From Evernia prunastri (Eukaryota > Ascomycota > Lecanoromycetes > Lecanorales > Parmeliaceae), in the NCBI GenBank assembly GCA_003184365.1, contig NKYR01000165.1:1-64000 (forward strand): a DNA stretch of 64,000 bases, read 5' to 3'. This document shows, one piece after another, positions 48,701 through 59,469 of this stretch. The translations under genes and the position numbers were made by a program. The stretch's first letter is position 1. Each line of letters starts with the position of its first letter. The notes beneath the pieces were generated by a model. It was given only the letters and a program-made list of their open reading frames with translations. It was not told where the DNA came from and did no database searches.

Positions 48701-51008
48701 GGTTCCGGTTGAAAAAGCTCTGACCGAAACTGCCAAACCCCCGGAGACAAAAGGCCTACATATCGGTATGCCAGGTTTATTGCAGACGCTGGGCTGGACT
48801 AGTCAAGCACTTGGTGAACCAGCACCTGATGAGGTAAATGTCAGGATGGTGGCTGTTGGTTTGAACTTCAAGGACGTCATGATTGCAATGGGTATCGTAA
48901 ACGGCGAAGACACACTCAAAAAGGATACCAGCGCTTTCGGTCTGGAAGGAACTGGATACATCTCCAAGGTGGGCTCCAAGGTCACACATGTTGCAGTCGG
49001 AGATCGGGTCATGTTAATTGGGTGTGAATCCGTCGGAATGGCTACGGTGATTCAGAGGCCAGCCAATCTTTGCATCAAGATTCCAGATCAACTCAGCGAT
49101 GAAGAAGCGGCCACCATGCCAGTCGTTTATGTTACAGTCCTTATGTTCCTCGTTGAGAAATGGAAGCTCGAAAAGGGTCAGTCCATACTGATTCACAGTG
49201 CTGCTGGAGGTAAACAAATCTCAATCTTTTGTTAGGGTATACTTATACTGAATTATCTAGGGGTCGGAATCTGCGCTATTCATGTTGCGACATGGATTGG
49301 TGCTGAAATTTACGCCACGGTTGGGACTGAAGAGAAGATATCTTTCTTGATAGACGAGTTCGGCATTCCCAAAAACCGGATCTTCAACTCCAGGAACAGT
49401 AGTTTCCTGGATGATGTTATGGAAGCCACTGATGGTAGGGGTGTTGATCTGGTCCTCAACTCCCTGTCGGGTGAATTGCTTCACGACTCGTGGAAATGCG
49501 TTGCTGCTCATGGTGCCATGGTCGAAATCGGCAAACGGGACATGATAGGTAAAGGACACCTTGCTTTGGCTCCCTTTGAAGATAATAGGACCTTCCTTGG
49601 GGGTGAAGTTGCTCGTCTCCTTGTCACCCACAAACCCACCATTGGACGCTTGCTGGAGCTCACGATAGAGCAATATCTCAAGGGAAATTTCAAACCCATA
49701 AGTCCTATCACAACCTTTGACGCGGAACATATCGAAGACGCGTTCAGGTACATGCAACAAGGTTCGCACATCGGAAAGATCGTTATCAAGTTCCCTAACG
49801 ACAACACTCTACCCTTGACTCCCACCGTTCCCAAACCTGAATTCCGAGGTGGTGTCTCCTATCTTCTTATCGGTGGTTTAGGTGGCTTGGGAAAGGCGAT
49901 AGCAAGCTGGATGGCTTCATATGGCGCCAAGAACCTAATTTTCCTTTCAAGATCTGCAGGAAAGTCAGAAGAAGACCAGGCATTAATCAAGGAGCTCAAC
50001 GTGATGGGCGCTTCAACCCAGTGCTTCCCGTGCGATGTCGCAGATTACGATGCCGTCAAGAATGCTGTTGAACAAGCATCCTTACCCATTGCCGGCGTGA
50101 TGCAGATGGCAATGGTGCTACGCGATGTAGGTGTCCTGGACATGGATTTGGACTCGTGGAATATGGCTGTACGTCCAAAGATTGAAGGGACGTGGAATCT
50201 CCATAAGCTTCTTCCGGAAGACATGGATTTTATCGTTCTCTTTTCTTCAGTCGGAGGTACATTTGGGTACTACGGTCAATCAAACTACGCATCAGCCAAT
50301 ACGTTCCTTGACTCTTTTGCTCAGTACCGACAAAACCTTGGCATGGCCGCTTCGGTAATGGATATCGGTCCAGTCGACGATGTTGGATATGTTAGCCGCA
50401 CTGCAGCCACGAGAGAAACCTTGCTTGCCACTCTAGAAACCCTCTTGACGGAGCAGAACTTCCTGGACAGTTTACAACTGGCCATCGCTCGCTCATCAAC
50501 CCAATACGCTCCACAGAAACGGAACTCCCCTTTGAGTGGATTCCAGAGTCCAAGCCACATCGTCCAGGCATTGGAATCGCGGACACCCATCATGGACCCT
50601 CAAAATGGCAGCATGTGGAAGCGGGATCCTCGCATGGCGATCTATCGCAACATCCAGAAGACCTCTGTCGTAGACGGCACTGAAGCTGCGGACCACCTGA
50701 AGCAGTTCTTATCCAGTATGATGAGCGACCCCAGTAAGCTGGACCACAAATCATCCGCGGAGACGATTGCGAAAGAGGTCGGCAACTGCGTCTCGAACTT
50801 CTTGATGAAGGGAGATGAAGAGATCGACTTGTCCTCAACGCTCACGGCTGTCGGGGTGGATTCGCTGGTGGCCATCGAAGTCCGGAATTGGTGGAAGCAG
50901 AACCTGGGTGTTGACGTTTCGGTCCTGGAATTGATGAATGGGGGTAGTATTGAGCAACTCGGCGAGTTGGCTGCGAAGCGGCTCAAGGACAAGTATTCGG
51001 GCAAGTAG
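42760..51008 (+). CDS. Highly reducing polyketide synthase 2, with a one-base frame break after the MT domain
   Basis: Second HR-PKS, same domain order as PKS1 but clearly divergent. Exons: 42760-43403, 43466-43976, 44027-44150, 44213-44325, 44381-44718, 44851-44963, 45013-45462, 45509-47646, 47699-47795, 47846-47871, 48010-49209 and 49261-51008. KS has KSACSSAG (Cys222), VEAHGTGT and NLGHSEG. AT has TGQGAQW and AHSSGE (first Gly replaced by Ala). DH has [15 protein letters not shown] has [12 protein letters not shown] and, after splicing, NVLHAT. ER has HSAAGG plus VGI. KR has [12 protein letters not shown] and [10 protein letters not shown] (Tyr and Asn present). ACP has GVDSLVA. In exon 11 the frame that reads [17 protein letters not shown] (from 48010) meets TAA at 48067-48069, while the downstream sense frame begins [10 protein letters not shown] at about 48060. 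One base is missing relative to a functional reading, for about 2500 aa in all. Confidence 0.9.
48054..48069 (+). other. Frameshift and premature TAA inside PKS2
   Basis: Upstream codons in frame give ...GRIGS then a stop at 48067-48069; the conserved continuation PFITPEEW is in the next frame. No GT..AG intron of suitable length and phase exists here. The phase of exon 11 as a whole is also off by exactly one base, confirming a single-base loss. An assembly error in a short C run and a real inactivating mutation are both possible. Confidence 0.8.
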
Positions 51009-51460
51009 GTGGTCTGTCTGTAGGCGGCGCCAAATAGCACCAGATCCATATTAGCCTTGATTGAGTGAATCTCAATCCCGTAGATGTACGAGGCCTAAGC
51101 ATGCGTTTAATCAATATCAACACCAATTTGAAGACGTGTATTTTCATGCAAAGTCAGTCAGCTAGAGGGAGCACACCGAGCCGCAGACGGAATGTGAGCA
51201 AATGAGCACGAATACAAAATTTTCTTCTTATAATTAGTGCTGGCAAGAAACTATTGCAGACTTGTTAATCAATTCTTGTGTCACCATCAGCAGTATCTTC
51301 CCTTTGAACACTTTCTCATAGACCTCTTCAACTCCTCATCTCGGATTACCCAATCCCCCAGTAGACCAGAACAACTACACACCTCTGTCACTTTTATAAC
51401 TTGAGTCCTACGATTTCCTCCTCCATTCTATCCACACTTCCCCATCGTCTCCACTCCAAG
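51009..51460. other. Spacer between PKS2 and the alpha/beta hydrolase gene
   Basis: Serves as the 3' region of PKS2 and the promoter of the hydrolase gene. A pyrimidine-rich tract (51330-51460) precedes the hydrolase ATG, as is usual in fungal 5' regions. Confidence 0.5.
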
Positions 51461-52655
51461 ATGCCCACCAGCAAATTCGAGTCTTTCGACAGGCTCGATC
51501 TTACCTACAAGACCGTCAACGGCCATCCCCTCGAAGTAACCATACTGACACCCAAAATCCTACAATCAAAACCCGAGGCCGAGTACCCCACCCTCGTAAA
51601 CTGGCACGGTGGTGGCTTCGTCGTCGGCCACCGCATGTACGAACCCTGGTTCCCTCCCTGGTGAGTCCCAACACCAGCCATTACACCTTCCATGCCCCAC
51701 TCCCGCGGCTCCAAAGCCGACGCCCAAGAAACACCCTCCCAACCAACACGAACTGAAAACCTTCCCCCCCCCCTCCAACAGGCTCCTAGACCTCTGCCTC
51801 ACGACTCCCTCCCTCCTCATCGCCCCCGCCTACCGCCTCCTCCCAGAATCCAACGCAACCGACATCCTCACCGACGTCGAATCCTTCTGGCATTGGCTCC
51901 ACACCACCCTCCCCACCCTCTACAATACCACCACCGCCACCTGGCGCGCCCGCCCGGACCTCACCCGCCTCGCCTGCGCCGGCTCCTCCGCGGGCGGCTA
52001 CCTCGCCGTGCAGTCCGCCCTCCTCTTCCCCGACCTCGCGCGCATCAAGGCCCTCGTCGTCATCGCCGCCTCCCTGCACACCGACATCCCGCACTACCGC
52101 GTCCCCGGGCCCAAGGTGATTTTGGGGAAGCGGGCCCCGCCGCCGCGCGAGGTGGAGCGCGTCGTGCGGGAGTACGTCCGGGCTGTGTCGCCCGGGGCGG
52201 TCCGGACGGAGGGGGATCCGGTCGAGATGTGGGGGTTTTTGACGTGCGTGCTGCAGCAGGCGTATCTGCCGCGTTGGCTCAGGGCTCAGGGTGGTGAGGA
52301 GATGGAGAAGGTGGAGGAGTTGGATGTTATGAAGGGGGTGGAGAAGGTGGGGGGGTTGCCGCCGATTTGGGCCGTGCAAGGGGAGCAAGATTCGGTGGTG
52401 AGTGGAGGGTTTTTATTCATGCCTGATTTTTACGCGGAAGAATGGAAGCAGGGTTAGCAGTGCTGATGGATCTCGAATCATTAGGTCCCCTCCATTTGCA
52501 CCACTGCCTTCGTGGAGAAGTTGAAGCGGGTGCTGCCGGATGTCCCTGTGCTGCTCAGTCTTCGGCCTGGGGATCACGGCTTTGAGGTGATGCATACGGT
52601 CGAGGATGAGTGGGTTCAAGAGGGGTTCAGATTCATTGGGAAGTATTGGCCCTGA
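51461..52655 (+). CDS. Alpha/beta hydrolase (HSL/abhydrolase_3-type esterase)
   Basis: Three exons: 51461-51660, 51782-52397 and 52485-52655, phases closing to 328 aa. The oxyanion-hole motif HGGGFVVG lies at the end of exon 1, the nucleophile motif GSSAGG is in exon 2 (Ser136), the acid is in QGEQDSVV and the His in RPGDHGFEV, so the triad is complete. This is the hormone-sensitive-lipase-like fold, whose members cleave carboxyl esters or small acyl groups. The gene starts 450 bp after PKS2, in the same direction, and could hydrolyse or release its product or trim an ester in the final compound. Exon 2 is strikingly GC-rich with C/G-ending codons, unlike its neighbours. Function in the pathway is inferred from position. 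Confidence 0.85.
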
Positions 52656-52876
52656 GCATTCAGTGATGTTGGTTGTATTTCTTGTCGCTTTTTGGTTTCT
52701 CAACAGCAGTGCTTGCATCATGCTACCAAGACCTTGATAATTGTCTGACTTTGAGATTGTCCAATAATGTAAATCACATAGCCTCTTGCATGAATATCAA
52801 TGACTGTCCTATCAATTACGCCACAATCGGGGACTTTTCCCCTCCTTTCCACTTCATGCCTCCCCTGCAACCCATA

Positions 52877-54812
52877 TCACCTAGGGATCATACCGACTTT
52901 CACTCCACCGAAGACGCTCAGCGAGATCCGAATACATTCTTTGTAAGGACTCTCGTCACGCGGCTCCACAGCGCTGAACATCTGAGTGAGCCGGACGATC
53001 GTGTAGCCAGCTTCGGTCAAAGCGAACTGCTGACCGACGCAGATGCGCGGGCCGCCGTTGAAGGAGATGTAGGCCCAACCGGGACGGAATTGTGGATCGG
53101 CCCATCTCTCCGGACGGAATTCGTTGGGGTCAGGTCCGTAGACGTCCTTTCGGCGGTGCAGGGCGTAGGAAGGAAAGGAAAGCCTGGGAGGGTTAGGAGG
53201 CGTTGTTCGCTGTGGGGAAGGGGAAGTTGTAGATGAAGGAAAAGTACGGCAAACGTGATAGTCAAAAATAATTCTCGGAAGTTGAGCAAAAGGGGAAAGT
53301 TCTATGTACTTTTGTCCTCTCGCTATGAACACTGGTGATTTATGGTCTGGACCGCCTCCGGTTGGAAGGACGGTGTCTCTGACTGCTATGCGGCTGTTGA
53401 TGGGCGCAACGGGCCAAAGTCGCAACGCTGATTAGGTTAGTGGGGGATAATATTGTTACCGGCTCATGGATAGAGGCGACTTGGCTTACTTTCATTCAAG
53501 AGACAGCGCAAGTACGTCATGTTTTTGAGTTGCTCATAAGTCGGAGGCCTTCCATCTAGTCCTTCGACTTCCGCTTCCAGTTTGGCCCATACATCCCTCC
53601 TGCGAGCGAGTGTGTAGAAGACGTGACTGAGTAAACCAGCGGTGGTATCACGGCCTGCCTGCAGGATGTTGAGTAGCTCGGACCGCAAGCGTTGCGGGTC
53701 GGTCACGGAGTTCAAAAGTCCTTGGAGGAAGTTGTGGTGGCTTTTCCCTTCACCGGCTTCGCTCGCGTTGAAGTCACGCTTTTCTCTGTCAGCCATGGCT
53801 CTGGCGATGATACCGTCAACAAAGTCGTGAGCGGTCTTGCAGGCTTTTTCGAAGTCCTTGTTGAAATATAGAAAGAGAAAAGGGCCCAGTTGCAGGCGAC
53901 GAACAAGTTCGCCGCTGGCGTAGTCAAAGGCGGCGACGAAGCGGGCCTGTTCTGAATCTTCGGCTGCTGTGAAGGAGTGCACTGATTGGCCAAAAAGTAA
54001 CTCGGATGAGGTATCGACTGAAGCCTTACAGTCAGCTCTTCTTCAAGATACCATATAGTATTCATCATGTCCAGACGTGAGACTTAATTTCGCTAGACTA
54101 AACCTGTAGAATAATATAGAGATGTAACAAAAGAAGGAAGCGAGAAGATGTAAGAAGGCCACATACAAGACATTTTAAAGAACAAATCCTGTAAATCGAA
54201 GGAACTGCCATCCTTGGGGATATGAGCCAGGAGCTGCCCGACATGCTTCTCAAACAAGCCAGAATCCGAAATCTGCGCCTTGACGAAGTTCGGCCGGACC
54301 AGCGCCCTCGAAGCCTCCCACTCCGCAGCGTCGGTGGTGAAGATGCCCTTTCCAAGCAACGGGCCGAGCGCGGCCAGCCGGAACCCCAAGGAGTAGTCTT
54401 CGAACCGGGTCGCCAGCACCGCCTTGATGTTCTCGGGTTCGGACGTGCTGATCACGTCGCTACCGAGCGTCTGCGACCGGTACGTGTGGCCCCCGGCCTC
54501 GTGTCTGGCTCTGATCAGCTCGAGCAGGCGGCGCTCAGAGAAGGCCCGCATAGTCTCTCGGTAGAAACTGCCGCCCAGGGGCGGGGCGACGTCGGCCAGT
54601 TTTACGGGGGGCTGGGCGCCGTGCTCACGCTCGAAACGCTTGGCTGTACGCCATCGTTTGAGTCGATTGAAGAAGTATGGGAGTGTCAGGGGGATGGTGA
54701 TGAGGAGGAGGAAGAGCCACATGATGGTCGGAATGGTGACAGGTTGGATTCGAAAGAAATTTATCGAAAGGCTGCTGGTAAAGCAGAAGACTGAAGCAAT
54801 AGGGAAGACCAT
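52877..54812 (-). CDS. Cytochrome P450, CYP52-like (cluster P450 B)
   Basis: Four exons: 54812-54167, 54017-53490, 53427-53310 and 53183-52877, phases closing to 532 aa (or 502 aa from the in-frame ATG at 54722, MWLFLLLITIPLTL, the usual P450 anchor). Features in order are a proximal region with RFEREHGAQPP, the I-helix LQAGRDTTAG, ExxR as NETLRLWPVAP formed across the exon 2/3 join, PINSR just after, EFRPERW, and the heme loop FNGGPRICVGQQFALTEAG. The GPRICxGQQFAL form and AGRDTT are typical of CYP52 and related fatty-acid/alkane omega-hydroxylases in the ER. In a polyketide cluster such an enzyme could oxidise the terminal methyl of an alkyl chain. It is convergent with the hydrolase gene, 221 bp between stops. 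Confidence 0.9.
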
Positions 54813-55712
54813 GCCAATTGCTCGGTGGACTCTATATATTGAAGAAAAAAGCGGATGTCAATTAGAGATAAGTCCTGCGGCGTGCCGAGTTCTGTTACGA
54901 GCGGAGTTTGTTCGTTGACCCCACCAAAATACCAATCCCATTATTACTTAAGAAGCAATTCGGAGAGTCTGAACAACAGAACAAGCACGTAACCTGACCG
55001 CATTTGCTTCTGCAGTCAGCTGCCGGTCCTTTGGGAGTCTTTTCTCTCCTTTAGTTTGTTTTCCGCAGCTGTAGAGATGGTTTGGAGATTCATAACACTG
55101 AGAGATTTCCGATGCTCACTTACGTTGGATGTGCCTAGCGGGGCCGTGCAGGACAATTAACCGTCGCTAGCCTAGCAAATGTCCCAGGGCAGCGGGTTAC
55201 TGCGCGTCCTCCATGTCTTGAAACGTATGGATATTTTTTGGCCAGCGAGTATTTGAGGCATATGTTCAAGGTTTTGACGGGTGTACTGTGGTTCTGGTGG
55301 TTAGACTCCTTGAGGACAGGGAATCTGACAATGATATGGGAAGAAAGATTGTGCCTTTTTACTTATAACTTAGTAGAATTCTCTGAATCTGATAGGGCGG
55401 CATCTGCAGTAGCGTATAACAGCCAATAACACGGATAGATGCTCAGGCTCCGGAACCGCATTCTCTCTCTCTATTCTCACAAAATCTTTCAAGCATTTCA
55501 ATCTGTCCCGTTCGTTTTAATTCCCGATGACTGACGCTTGGTAACCGGCATACACCGAAGTATTGGAACGATCGAGACCGCTGTAACAGGCAGCTCGATC
55601 CTTCCGTTCTCATCAATTTCAGGTGGGATGCGATCATCGTGCATCTCATGTGACGGTGACGGTGACCGCAGGGCTGGCGATGGTGGAAATAGTTGGGTTT
55701 TCGAGGGCAAAC
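54813..55712. other. Spacer at the right edge of the cluster
   Basis: Promoter region of P450 B, then DNA without supportable genes. Confidence 0.4.
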
Positions 55713-56094
55713 TGCACCAACTACCACATATAGGAAAATCAACTACTCAACTATCAGTGCAACTAAGAGTGGAGCAGTTTTGACATTAAATTTGAATAGG
55801 CCGAGGGTTGGTGGCAGGAGTCTCTACGGATATTTTGGTAGGCGTTACAAAAAAAGGCCGTAAGGTTGAATGCCAAGACGCTAACCCAGACTTGATAGCC
55901 CTAGCCCTAAATGCTCAGAAGATATCTAGGTGTAGTAGACTCGTAAGGTCCAAAACAAAACTACTCCACTATCAGTTGAACCAGTTGATTTTGGAATCCA
56001 AACTGTACCAACTACCAATGGATAGACCTCAAATCTCACCCCCAACTATGAGATAATAACGGTTCCACTGATAGTGAACCAATTAGTTGGTGCA
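55713..56094. repeat. Small inverted-repeat element
   Basis: The left end TGCACCAACTACCACAT with CAACTATCAGTGCAAC (55713-55763) is matched, imperfectly and inverted, by GGTTCCACTGATAGTGAACC with AATTAGTTGGTGCA at 56061-56094. An extra internal copy (CTATCAGTTGAACCAGTTGA and TGTACCAACTACCA) lies at about 55970-56020. No coding capacity. The right arm forms the last codons of the neighbouring minus-strand membrane-protein frame. Confidence 0.45.
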
Positions 56095-57137
56095 CCATCG
56101 CCACCCTGCTCATGTCCTTCGTCGATACTGGCATAGAATGGGTCGCTGATAATGGCTGGCAGTTGCCTTTCATGGCTCGAACGTACAGACTTCCGTTTGT
56201 CTTTCATCTTTGCCTCTCGGAAGAATAAGAAGCCGAGAAAACCTATGATTGCTATTCCAAGCGGAACACCAATTCCCGCGCGTATGGCGGTTGGGAGGCT
56301 ACTCGACTGAGACTAGTTTCGGGCAAATGTAGCGGCGTCTGTGAACGCATGATTGGTCGAAGCGGCGACTGTCGCGGTCGGTATGCTGCTCGATTCGTAC
56401 TGGGTGTGTGCAGGTGCAGTTTAGTCTACGAATACATTGGCTGAGGGCGATGATAAGAGAGGATTCGGCTTGGGCGAAGGGCCAGTGGTTGGTGACATGG
56501 TAGTTGTTATTGGTGCGGTCCCCAAAAAGGAACCGAATGTGTAGCTCACAAAAGATGCATTGATGCCTGTCTGACACGGCACTGTCTTCCCTGGATTGCC
56601 GCACCACCACTGGGAGGGCCTATCTACTCGATAGGTGCTCAAAGGTGGACACTTCCAGAGCCATATCGCACTGTCTTGGTTTTCTATAATTATGTCGTTA
56701 CGGGTTGTTAGCTTTGAATAGGTGAGTGGCTCATGTGAAGCAGACTTGAACATAGGCCTAGGGAGAGAGAGATCTTGCTATTAGGACAGAATTCATTCTG
56801 ACATGCGGTCGAGTTGGTCCAGTCTTTCATAGTACATGCACCTCTATATATCTTTGTGATACAATTAGTAATTGACTCGTACCAGATGTATCAGAAAAGG
56901 CTATACAGAAGGGCAAGAAAAGTGCGTTTAACATACCGTACCAATATTTGGTACAAAACATAAGCCATCGGAGATATAGACCTCATTAGGCCAGCAGCAG
57001 GCACTTTCTTGGGACGGATAACAGTTTACGGTGAAATTGAGTGCGTCAGAGCCATCGGGCCAGTAGCACGACTGTTGAGCAAGCACCTGATATAAGCGGA
57101 ATATAACAAGCACAATGACTAGACTGTAGAAAGTCAT
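56045..57137 (-). pseudogene. Cys-rich single-pass membrane protein gene with in-frame stops
   Basis: The ATG at 57137 opens a signal peptide (MTFYSLVIVLVIFRLYQVLA) followed by a Cys-rich ectodomain (QQSCYWPDGSDA, NCYPSQESACCWPNEVY, SDGLCFVPN). Later exons carry GACTMKDWTNSTAC, WLWKCPPLSTYRV, QWWCGNPGKTVPC, a Ser/Thr/Pro-rich stalk, a transmembrane segment (GIGVPLGIAIIGFLGFLFF) and a basic cytoplasmic tail ending at 56045. This layout is common in ascomycete cell-surface proteins of unknown function. The frame meets TAA near 56421-56423 and TAG near 56302-56304, between the stalk and the membrane segment. A very short intron (36 nt with an ACTAAAC branch) might remove the first stop, but nothing removes the second. 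Hence it is called a pseudogene. Confidence 0.5.
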
Positions 57138-59469
57138 CTTCAGCAGCTTGTCATATTACAGTGCAACGAGTCTGTAAACTGGAAAAGCACACGAGAATGT
57201 GCTCTTTTATACCCAGCACCAAGGACTAGGTTGCCTTGCTGTCAATGTACGCTCTATTTCAGCCTTCATCGCGAATATGCTGCTTTGTGTTGACTACCTG
57301 AGCGATTGAACAACGCTATACACCTCCAGCCATGTTTCTCACACCACGAAACTGCAGGAGACATGCAGGGTCTGAAGGCTCCAACAGACTGCGCACCGTG
57401 GGTCGGAAATTCGGTAGATTGGCAGGACGCTTGGTTTTCTAAGCGGCAGTATTCTTGAACAAGGCTTACAGCAGACTGCGGAACGCTTAGCAGGTGCATC
57501 AGTGGGTCTATGGGGTTCCATCGCCAATCCTCAATCACACATATCGATATTGAAAGGAAGCGTCTTTTATACAAGGCTCTGCAATTTATAAAGAGCGCAT
57601 GATGCGCGATACTTTGCGAGCGGTTTTAATATGGTTGGGAGGAAAATGGTGGTCCCGGCACAGTCGATGTCAAAAGTCATCATCCTTCTAAAATCCGACA
57701 GGCCATAGCAGTAAACCATATTCGAAGTCCCAAATCATGATCATTTATCTTCTACGAAGCTGTACTTCTTTTTCTTTTACTTATTTCTTATGGAGAAATA
57801 AATTAGAAATAAACCGACTTCTGCGATCAAAAACACTAAATCATAGGTGAAAAGAAGCTGTTTAGGAGGATAAAGTGACAAAATGTTTCTCTTTGGGGCT
57901 TTGGGCGTGAAACATCCAGAACAATTGATTCGGATCTTAAATCATTACCAAATGGATCAGAATACATCCTTTGTCACATCAGATTCTATGGGAAGGCAAC
58001 CCAAATTAGTTGACAGAAGTGTATATAAAACTCCGTAACTGTTTAACTCAATTACCTTTTGCAACCGTTTGACGAACGTCTCAAAGGGGAGTAATCACAC
58101 AAAGGGTATGCTCAGAGTAGAAGAGGTCGGAGGATTCAGGATCTAGCAATTTACGTGAATTTAACGACATAGGCTAAAGCCCCTTTTGGATTCATCGACG
58201 AGTCCTTGTTGAATACATACGGCGTAGCTTAGATAAGCGTGCCTGCTCTGCGGGCGTAAGGCAGGCTCGTCGTTTTGCAAAACACCAACTTAGCATGGCT
58301 CGGCGGGAACCTTTCTCTTCAACACCGAAAGCGGCGAGATCCCCGGCTAAGCAATCCAAGAGCAATGCATTGGAAACTATCACCCATTCAATTGGTAATG
58401 GGCAATCCTTCTTCCCAATCGCTGTCGTACCTCGTCCGAGCAAAATGCCTATCGTCGACCCGAAACTTGTCCTTCAAAGCTGAGCGGACGGGTGTCAGGT
58501 TGAGCCTTGAGGGGTGCCAGCACCCTACTTTATGACTACAAGAAGGCCCGGCCAGCAATGCTCTATCTAGCAACCACTCAGAAGATGGACAAAACTAAAC
58601 GTGATCCGCGAATAGGTCGTTGTAGGTAACAAGGTTTCGGTTGGGGAGAACCTAAAAAGATGCGGACAGTTTCTCACAAGGCTCTCGTTTGACCTCTTCG
58701 TGGTTGATAGTAAGGTTTATGATCTGTCCAACCGTTTCACCGTCCTCTACAACCACAAGCTCGGATTCTCATCCGTGAGAATCCGCAGACGGGTTCTACC
58801 CTATGCTATCGATCAAGCTTGTTGCCCATACAATTACCATCTCTCGCGATTGCCCACTCCTCGAACACAGAGTCTAACCCGCCAAGCCGGCCCTAGGCTG
58901 GCCTTCGCAGACAGCCAAATTCTCAGCTGGGGCGAGTGTGATGAGTCCGAGTTCCGCATTGAAGGTCGACACGACCGCACTCGATCCCCAAGCCAGAACT
59001 TATATCGACTCATTTGCTCGGTGCCTCGATACCTCGGACTTCTTGCGGATGTCGGCCACAGGATTCATGTCGGCGGGCAGGACAGATGGACCGGAACAAG
59101 CAGGGTTCAACCGGGTGCGCGATACTCCGTCGAAGCCTCATTGACGAATCCGGACTCCAGGACGTTGATGAAGTCTACTTGGTATTGCTCTACTTCCAGA
59201 AACACCCAGTGGGCTAGGCGCTTGAAACCTTCCGGTTGCTGACTCAAAGGTTGCAGCTATCGAGCCGACTACGGACTCGCTCGACCCTCAGGCTACGATA
59301 TAGAACTCCCATATTTACGCAGAGGCGCCCTCTGGTAGGACTGCCTCTGCTGCTTGTGGTCAGCTAATGCTGGTAAGGGGTTTTGGTCTCCTGCACATAC
59401 AGAGTCTAAAAGGTAGCACCGGTGACGTTCTTCCTTGATCCATAGGTCAAGAGAGCTTCTGGTAGGTCT
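57138..59469. other. 2.3-kb degenerate region, no supportable gene
   Basis: Frames at 57266-57574, 58192-58535 and 58700-59242 have ordinary length for chance and no family motif. A phrase like TTALDPQAxTY (near 58950-59000) is echoed as TTDSLDPQATI near 59265-59305, hinting at an old internal repeat of a decayed gene. Nothing firmer can be said. Confidence 0.35.

Noticed and set aside
51692..52388. About 200-codon Pro/Arg/His-rich frames overlapping the alpha/beta hydrolase on both strands
   Set aside because: GC-rich exon 2 lacks stops in several frames; only the frame with GSSAGG and the rest of the triad is meaningful.
54222..54794. 190-codon plus-strand frame opposite P450 B
   Set aside because: It is antisense to the conserved first exon of the P450 and has no family features.
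58700..59242. 180-codon plus-strand frame
   Set aside because: No domain, signal or homology pattern could be seen, and overlapping frames are equally long; treated as degenerate DNA.
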